NCBI GenBank assembly: GCA_005778225.1
Contig: SXPC01000088.1
Coordinates: 1 to 37,355, forward strand
From: Planctomyces sp.
GTDB taxonomy: Bacteria; Planctomycetota; Planctomycetia; Planctomycetales; Planctomycetaceae
Direction of reading: 5' to 3'
Length of the DNA: 37,355 nt
Positions 33,767-37,355 of this stretch are shown here, one piece after another (the stretch's first letter is position 1; each line of letters starts with the position of its first letter). The notes below the pieces were generated by a model that worked only from the letters and a program-made list of their open reading frames with translations, did not search any database and was not told where the DNA came from. A program made the position numbers and the translations under genes.

Positions 33767-33803
33767 TTGACTACCACCCGACGAAGCATTTAGAACCTTT
33801 CGC

Positions 33804-34568
33804 TCAAATCCCGTCGTCATCTTCTACGGCGTTGGAACGAAACAGGGTGCCGTCAGGCATCTTGAAATCAAGGCTCTCAGCACCGTAAATCTTTTTGATG
33901 ACCAGCGTAGGAAGGGTGGTTACGGAGTATTGGATTGCATAAACAATCACGATAGCACCGAGTATTTTAAACCATCCTGTGTTCTTGACGAGGAAATAAC
34001 GTTTGACTTTTGAAGTTCGAAAGTAGATCAGAAACGCCAACGCAACCACGGCGTAAATCAGTTGAAATACCATGATCATTTCGGCAGTGACATTGGGAGG
34101 AAGATTCGTCTGACGAGACATTCCCAACAAGAATGAGTAGGCCGTGCTCACCAACACCATGACGGCGGAGCCAATGGTATACCACCATGCCCACTGAAAA
34201 CCTTTCAGGTAGGCCACTCCGATCGCCACTTTGATCGCTAGTGACACGATCGATGTCGCTAAAGATACCCACATAAGTACTTGATTCTGCTGACCGATGG
34301 TCACCACAATCCCGACAAGTCCAAATGCCCCAAAAATGGCGCTGATAAAGTCGAGATAAGCCAGTGCTTTCACGCCTCCTGGAACCTTAGGCCGAGTCAA
34401 TTCGTCATGTCTTGCAACATCCGTCTGGCAATGCGGGCAGACCGTGGCTATCAAATCAATCGCTTCACCGCACACAGGACATTCATGATCCGTATTCGGC
34501 TCGACGGGAGGAGCATAAAAGTTGACGTTTCCATCTGTTTTTTCCATGTTCTCTGGCATACTCGACAC
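33804..34568 (-). CDS. Zinc-ribbon integral membrane protein (paralog A)
   Basis: A 254-residue protein. The N-terminal double-zinc-ribbon-type motif HECPVCGEAIDLIATVCPHCQTD (CxxC-x10-CxxC) should bind one Zn. Hydrophobic helices follow from about residue 66: LDFISAIFGAFGLVGIVVTIG, VLMWVSLATSIVSLAIKVAIGVAYL, a WWYTIGSAVMVLVSTAYSFLLG helix, MVFQLIYAVVALAFLIYF and ILGAIVIVYAIQYSVTT. It is paralogous to the next upstream gene, sharing 'RPKVPGGVKALAYL', 'YLKGFQWAWWYTI' and 'FLVKNTGWFKI'. Its C-terminal extension (KKIYGAESLDFKMPDGTLFRSNAVEDDDGI) is unique to this copy. ATGs nine and twelve bases in are alternative starts. The family is unassigned. Confidence 0.72.
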   Translation of the reverse strand: MSSMPENMEKTDGNVNFYAPPVEPNTDHECPVCGEAIDLIATVCPHCQTDVARHDELTRPKVPGGVKALAYLDFISAIFGAFGLVGIVVTIGQQNQVLMWVSLATSIVSLAIKVAIGVAYLKGFQWAWWYTIGSAVMVLVSTAYSFLLGMSRQTNLPPNVTAEMIMVFQLIYAVVALAFLIYFRTSKVKRYFLVKNTGWFKILGAIVIVYAIQYSVTTLPTLVIKKIYGAESLDFKMPDGTLFRSNAVEDDDGI

Positions 34569-34667
34569 TAATCTTTCTGCATGAAACGTAGAAGGCGATT
34601 GAACTCGGTAATGGGACCGTGAAGATCAGTTGAATGACGTGTTGTCAAAAACCTGTAAGTTCTCACC

Positions 34668-35333
34668 TTACTGCCGTAGTCCACCCGGCCCGAGTAACGC
34701 AATCGCCAGTAAGATCGGACCAGCGAAGAAGACGAACTGGCAGACAAAGACCACAACAATCGCGATGATCGTCTTCAATACCCCGGCATCCTTGACCAGA
34801 AAGAAGTCCTTTACATCCTGCTTACGAAAAGAATATAGGATTACGACGGCCACGAATGACATGAAAACCAGTGGCAGAATCTGAGATCTTTCAGCCCGAT
34901 TTTGAATCAGAGCAACCACAGTCACGATGGGATATATGATTGACGCAAGCGTGGACACGGCAATGGTGTACCACCAGGACCAACGGTAGCCCTTCAAATA
35001 AGAGATGCCCAGCGACAGAAATAGCGTGGTCACAATTCCTATCGAAACCACAGGAATCCAAATGGCAACCGGAAATTTCGCTGACTTTGGCTGGATGGAC
35101 AACAGCGACAGAAAACTGATTCCAAACAAAAACACGCAAAAGAAACACAGGTAAGCCAATGCTCTGACACCACGAGGAACCTTGGAACGAATATTGCCGC
35201 CTATCGCGACAAAATCGGCCTGGCAATACGGGCAGATCCGAGCCTTGAGTTCTATCGTCTCACCGCAGGCTGGGCATTCGTGATCATCTGCAGCAGTTGC
35301 GGGGGCTTCGTAAAAGTTAACTGCCTCAGTCAT
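34668..35333 (-). CDS. Zinc-ribbon integral membrane protein (paralog B)
   Basis: A 221-residue protein, start trimmed to MTEAVNFYEAP to match paralog A's 'NFYAPP' N-terminus (track start is 15 bases upstream). The motif HECPACGETIELKARICPYCQAD (CxxC-x10-CxxC) is followed by four or five membrane helices, with SKVPRGVRALAYL, YLKGYRWSWWYTI and FFLVKDAGVLKTI in the same order and spacing as in the downstream gene. The sequence has diverged between these blocks, so the duplication is old. The two genes are about 100 bp apart on the same strand and could be cotranscribed. The family is unassigned; the zinc ribbon probably faces the cytoplasm. Confidence 0.72.
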   Translation of the reverse strand: MTEAVNFYEAPATAADDHECPACGETIELKARICPYCQADFVAIGGNIRSKVPRGVRALAYLCFFCVFLFGISFLSLLSIQPKSAKFPVAIWIPVVSIGIVTTLFLSLGISYLKGYRWSWWYTIAVSTLASIIYPIVTVVALIQNRAERSQILPLVFMSFVAVVILYSFRKQDVKDFFLVKDAGVLKTIIAIVVVFVCQFVFFAGPILLAIALLGPGGLRQ

Positions 35334-35456
35334 TAACACATTTCGCATGATAAGAGTGGAGATCGCGAGCGAGCCCCATTCAACCTCAACTGGCTGAGCG
35401 TGTCAAACATTCACCAGGAGAAACCGATGGAAACTTGAAATCATTCGTCGCGAGTC

Positions 35457-36242
35457 CTACTTCTTCGCTTTCACCGCCTGCCCCGCACAAATCGCCGCGA
35501 ACCAGCGAGGAATAAAACGCGGTCCCTCCGTCAGCAGCTTGTTCTTGAATCCATCCACGACGAGGCTCTTCTTGCGATCCAGCCCCTTCAGCGCCGTCGC
35601 AACAACCTGCTGGACCGTTCGTACCCCACCAACCGCGGCGTTCTGAGCTGAAGCACGTTCGAAGAGCTCCGTCTTCGTCGTCCCCGGACACAGCCCCAGC
35701 ACGCGGACATTGCGACCTCGACATTCTTCCCACAACGCCACCGAGAACGAAATCACAAACGCCTTAGTCGCCGCGTAGGTCGTCAGCAGAGGGATCGGCT
35801 GGAAGCCTGCAATCGACGCCACGTTGATCACGCCCCCCATGCGACGCTCGAGCATCCCCGGGAGGTAGATGTGAGTCAGGTCGACCATCGCAGTGATGTT
35901 GACCATGATCTCCTTATGTTCTTGAGCAGGATCGATCGTCTCGAACGGGCCATACGTCATGAAGCCGGCGTTATTAATCAGCAGGTCGACTGTGACGCCG
36001 GTCTTTTTGACCTCCTCGGCGAGTTCCGTCGCTGCGGTATCTCGACTCAGGTCGCAGCCGATAACATGGACCTGAGTTCCATGCTTGGTCCTGAGGTCAC
36101 TGGCAATCACGTTCATCTGGTCGGTATTGCGAGCCACCAGAACGAGGTTCATCCCTCGTGCTGCGAGCACTCGCGCGAACTCTTCGCCAATACCAATCGA
36201 TGCGCCAGTAATGAGAGCCGTGTGACCGCGATAAGGAAACAT
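35457..36242 (-). CDS. Short-chain dehydrogenase/reductase (SDR)
   Basis: A 261-residue classical SDR. I set the start at 36242 (MFPYRGHTALITGAS) because the family begins just before the cofactor loop and the track's longer start would overlap the upstream gene by 35 bases. The NAD(P)-binding motif is TGASIGIGEEFA, then CDLS, NNAGFM (NNAG), INVASIAGFQ with the catalytic Ser nearby and the YAATK active site (Tyr and Lys present), then LCPGTTKTEL. An Arg-rich stretch after strand 2 (VARNTDQ) suggests NADP(H) preference. The tail HRWFAAICAGQAVKAKK is basic. It resembles DltE-like SDRs; the substrate is unknown. It follows the DUF2071 gene on the same strand. Confidence 0.9.
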   Translation of the reverse strand: MFPYRGHTALITGASIGIGEEFARVLAARGMNLVLVARNTDQMNVIASDLRTKHGTQVHVIGCDLSRDTAATELAEEVKKTGVTVDLLINNAGFMTYGPFETIDPAQEHKEIMVNITAMVDLTHIYLPGMLERRMGGVINVASIAGFQPIPLLTTYAATKAFVISFSVALWEECRGRNVRVLGLCPGTTKTELFERASAQNAAVGGVRTVQQVVATALKGLDRKKSLVVDGFKNKLLTEGPRFIPRWFAAICAGQAVKAKK

Positions 36243-36318
36243 GTCGTAGAGCCGTCCTGAATAGTTTTCGCAGATGAATGGAAGAAATCTTCCGCTGAAG
36301 ATTACTTCAAACGCCCGC

Positions 36319-37077
36319 TCAAACCAACCGACGCAAGGGGAAGACTTCGACATTCACTCCGGGACTGGCCACCATATGCGCCGGCTCCCCGCTGACTGGA
36401 ATTCCCGCCGCATCAAGCAATGACTGCTCGCAATGCTCAAGCGTCGCGTCTCGCAAAGAGTAGGGACGATGATGCACATTACCCTGATACAACCCGCCGC
36501 GTGGTGATTGGGCATAGAGAATGTACCGCTCGATCAGAAAGTGATCGAGCGTCCCCGGCTCAGCGCAGGGCAGGGGACTGCCAAGTCGGGCTGCACAGTT
36601 CAATTGACCGGTCGTCTGATTTTTACGTTGACTGGAGAACGCCCAGTAATCCGTCTCGATCCGCGACATCATCCTCGCGTCATAGTAACTCAGATACCAG
36701 AACCACCGCGCCAGCTTGACGGCAATCGGATTAGATGCATCCAGACTGAAAAACCACACGCCGGGATCGCGTCCCCGGTAATGCACATAGGTCCGCACGT
36801 TCGTTTCAAGAAACGCAGAAATCCCACGCACCGCTGGCGACCACCACGGCCTTACCCCTGACATCTCAAAAGGGACCAACCCAATCCACGCATCCCCGTC
36901 CCAGGTATCGAGAGTCAATTGAGACGGTATCAGAGGAGCAACAAGCTCCGCCGGAACACGCCAGTGAATAAACAACAAATTCGACCACCGATGATACCCC
37001 ACCAGCGGATAACCTGGCCGAAGCGTCGGAGTCATTCGATCAATCGACAACATAGTCATGACAATGAACATTCGCAT
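36319..37077 (-). CDS. DUF2071 (YqjF-like) protein
   Basis: A protein of about 250 residues in the DUF2071/YqjF family, related to the acetoacetate-decarboxylase fold. Family blocks visible are GYHRWSNLLFIHWRVPAELVAPLIPSQLTLDTWDGDAWIGLVPFEMSGVRPWW, then ETNVRTYVHYRGRDPGVWFFSLDASNPIAVKLARWFW, and a C-terminal HHRPYSLRDATLEHCEQSLLDAAGI. The track ORF extends to 37176, but the extra residues are encoded partly by the repeat at 37085-37118, so the start is probably inside: ATGs at 37077, 37059 and 37035 are candidates, the last fitting family starts best. Biochemical function is not known. It is probably cotranscribed with the SDR gene, 76 bp downstream. Confidence 0.82.
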   Translation of the reverse strand: MRMFIVMTMLSIDRMTPTLRPGYPLVGYHRWSNLLFIHWRVPAELVAPLIPSQLTLDTWDGDAWIGLVPFEMSGVRPWWSPAVRGISAFLETNVRTYVHYRGRDPGVWFFSLDASNPIAVKLARWFWYLSYYDARMMSRIETDYWAFSSQRKNQTTGQLNCAARLGSPLPCAEPGTLDHFLIERYILYAQSPRGGLYQGNVHHRPYSLRDATLEHCEQSLLDAAGIPVSGEPAHMVASPGVNVEVFPLRRLV

Positions 37078-37084
37078 GTAACTG

Positions 37085-37118
37085 TAGGGTGCCGGTGAGT
37101 CTTCGAACCGCACCAAAT
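37085..37118. repeat. TAGGGTGCCGGTGAGTC repeat, copy 2 (shorter)
   Basis: It shares 16 of 17 bases with the start of copy 1 (27579) and ends with the same CGAACCGCACCAAAT, with about 18 internal bases missing. It lies in the leader of the DUF2071 gene. Confidence 0.7.
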
Positions 37119-37218
37119 CGACACCCAGCGTCATTAAACTTTCGTACCGCATTTGCCTCGATTCGCAAAGCCTCACGAACGTCCTACTGCTTTAACCGCA
37201 GATATACCAAAGTGTTCA

Positions 37219-37259
37219 CAAAAAAAAGACGCCCCGGCTTTCACACGCGGGACGTCTTT
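37219..37259 (-). terminator. Rho-independent terminator of the gene at the window end
   Basis: On the minus strand AAAGACG...CGTCTTT forms a hairpin with an inner CCCG/CGGG stem, followed by an eight-base T run. It lies about 28 bp past the stop codon at 37287. Confidence 0.8.
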
Positions 37260-37286
37260 CTGAGTTGTCAGTCGTCGGGATGACGA

Positions 37287-37355
37287 TTAGTTCTGTCCAA
37301 CGACAACGGAAGGAGTTGCCTTCTTCGGTTTGTTGACCAGGTCGTAACGATCCAG
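37287..37355 (-). CDS. C-terminal end of an unidentified protein (truncated by window)
   Basis: Reading the minus strand from the window edge gives an open frame of 22 codons, beginning LDRYDLVNKPKKATPSV and ending VVVGQN before a TAA at 37287-37289. A strong terminator follows, which supports a real gene 3' end. The fragment is too short to name a family. It runs in the same direction as the DUF2071 and SDR genes but is separated from them by the terminator. Confidence 0.6.
   Translation of the reverse strand: MDRYDLVNKPKKATPSVVVGQN

Noticed and set aside
35386-35733. 115-residue minus-strand ORF near the SDR 3' end
   Set aside because: It is an out-of-frame overlap of the SDR coding sequence, whose motifs are intact.
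1-37355. CRISPR array, prophage or secondary-metabolite cluster
   Set aside because: No regularly spaced direct repeats, Cas genes, phage structural genes or PKS/NRPS modules are visible.

Overview
The window looks like a chromosomal segment of a planctomycete (Planctomycetota), probably from the Planctomycetaceae/Gimesia-type lineages. This rests on gene content, not on a search. The pointers are a BlaI repressor paired with a giant M56 (BlaR1-like) peptidase carrying many carboxypeptidase-regulatory-like modules, TadE/TadG-type pseudopilin genes next to a vWA protein, large soluble multi-PAS hybrid kinases, small Cys/Pro-rich secreted proteins, and weak or absent Shine-Dalgarno sites before many genes. 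DNA is moderately GC-rich. Several + strand genes use C heavily at third codon positions.

Layout. 1-2308: an osmoprotectant (OpuC/ProV-type) ABC importer, an ATPase truncated by the window edge followed by a substrate-binding/permease fusion; a MITE-like inverted-repeat element lies between them. 2477-5956: a six-PAS hybrid histidine kinase with a C-terminal receiver. 6120-13424 (-): the blaI/blaR1-like pair, the second gene encoding a 2301-residue membrane protease with repeated beta-sandwich modules and a C-terminal leucine-rich-repeat domain; paired palindromes upstream of blaI are candidate operators. 13676-16692: an FAD aromatic-type monooxygenase and a soluble RsbRD-like histidine kinase. 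16842-16998 (-): tRNA-Lys(CTT) with promoter and terminator. 17210-20851: a lipoprotein-like DUF900 hydrolase, then a glycine-zipper lipoprotein converging on a membrane protein, separated by a 19-bp-stem bidirectional terminator.

21147-23263 (-): a TadE / vWA-TadG / TadE operon without its secretion ATPase. 23678-26342: a small secreted protein, a 78-residue lipoprotein behind a near-perfect sigma-54 promoter, and a lipoprotein with two CGWC thioredoxin domains. 26592-27581: a DUF3445 haem-dependent N-demethylase-like protein. 27677-29284 (-): periplasmic glucan protein OpgG. 29632-30834: a DAO-family FAD oxidoreductase. 30901-31461 (-): a small membrane protein. 31668-33766: an OmpR-type two-component pair with overlapping genes. 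33804-35333 (-): tandem paralogous zinc-ribbon membrane proteins. 35457-37077 (-): an SDR dehydrogenase and a DUF2071 protein. 37287-37355 (-): the C-terminal end of another gene, followed by its terminator.

The genes do not form one pathway. The common thread is envelope sensing and envelope proteins: three histidine kinases, a BlaR1-like sensor, several lipoproteins and pseudopilins. Two dispersed repeat families recur in the intergenic spaces; in two cases the repeat begins inside the stop codon of the upstream gene.
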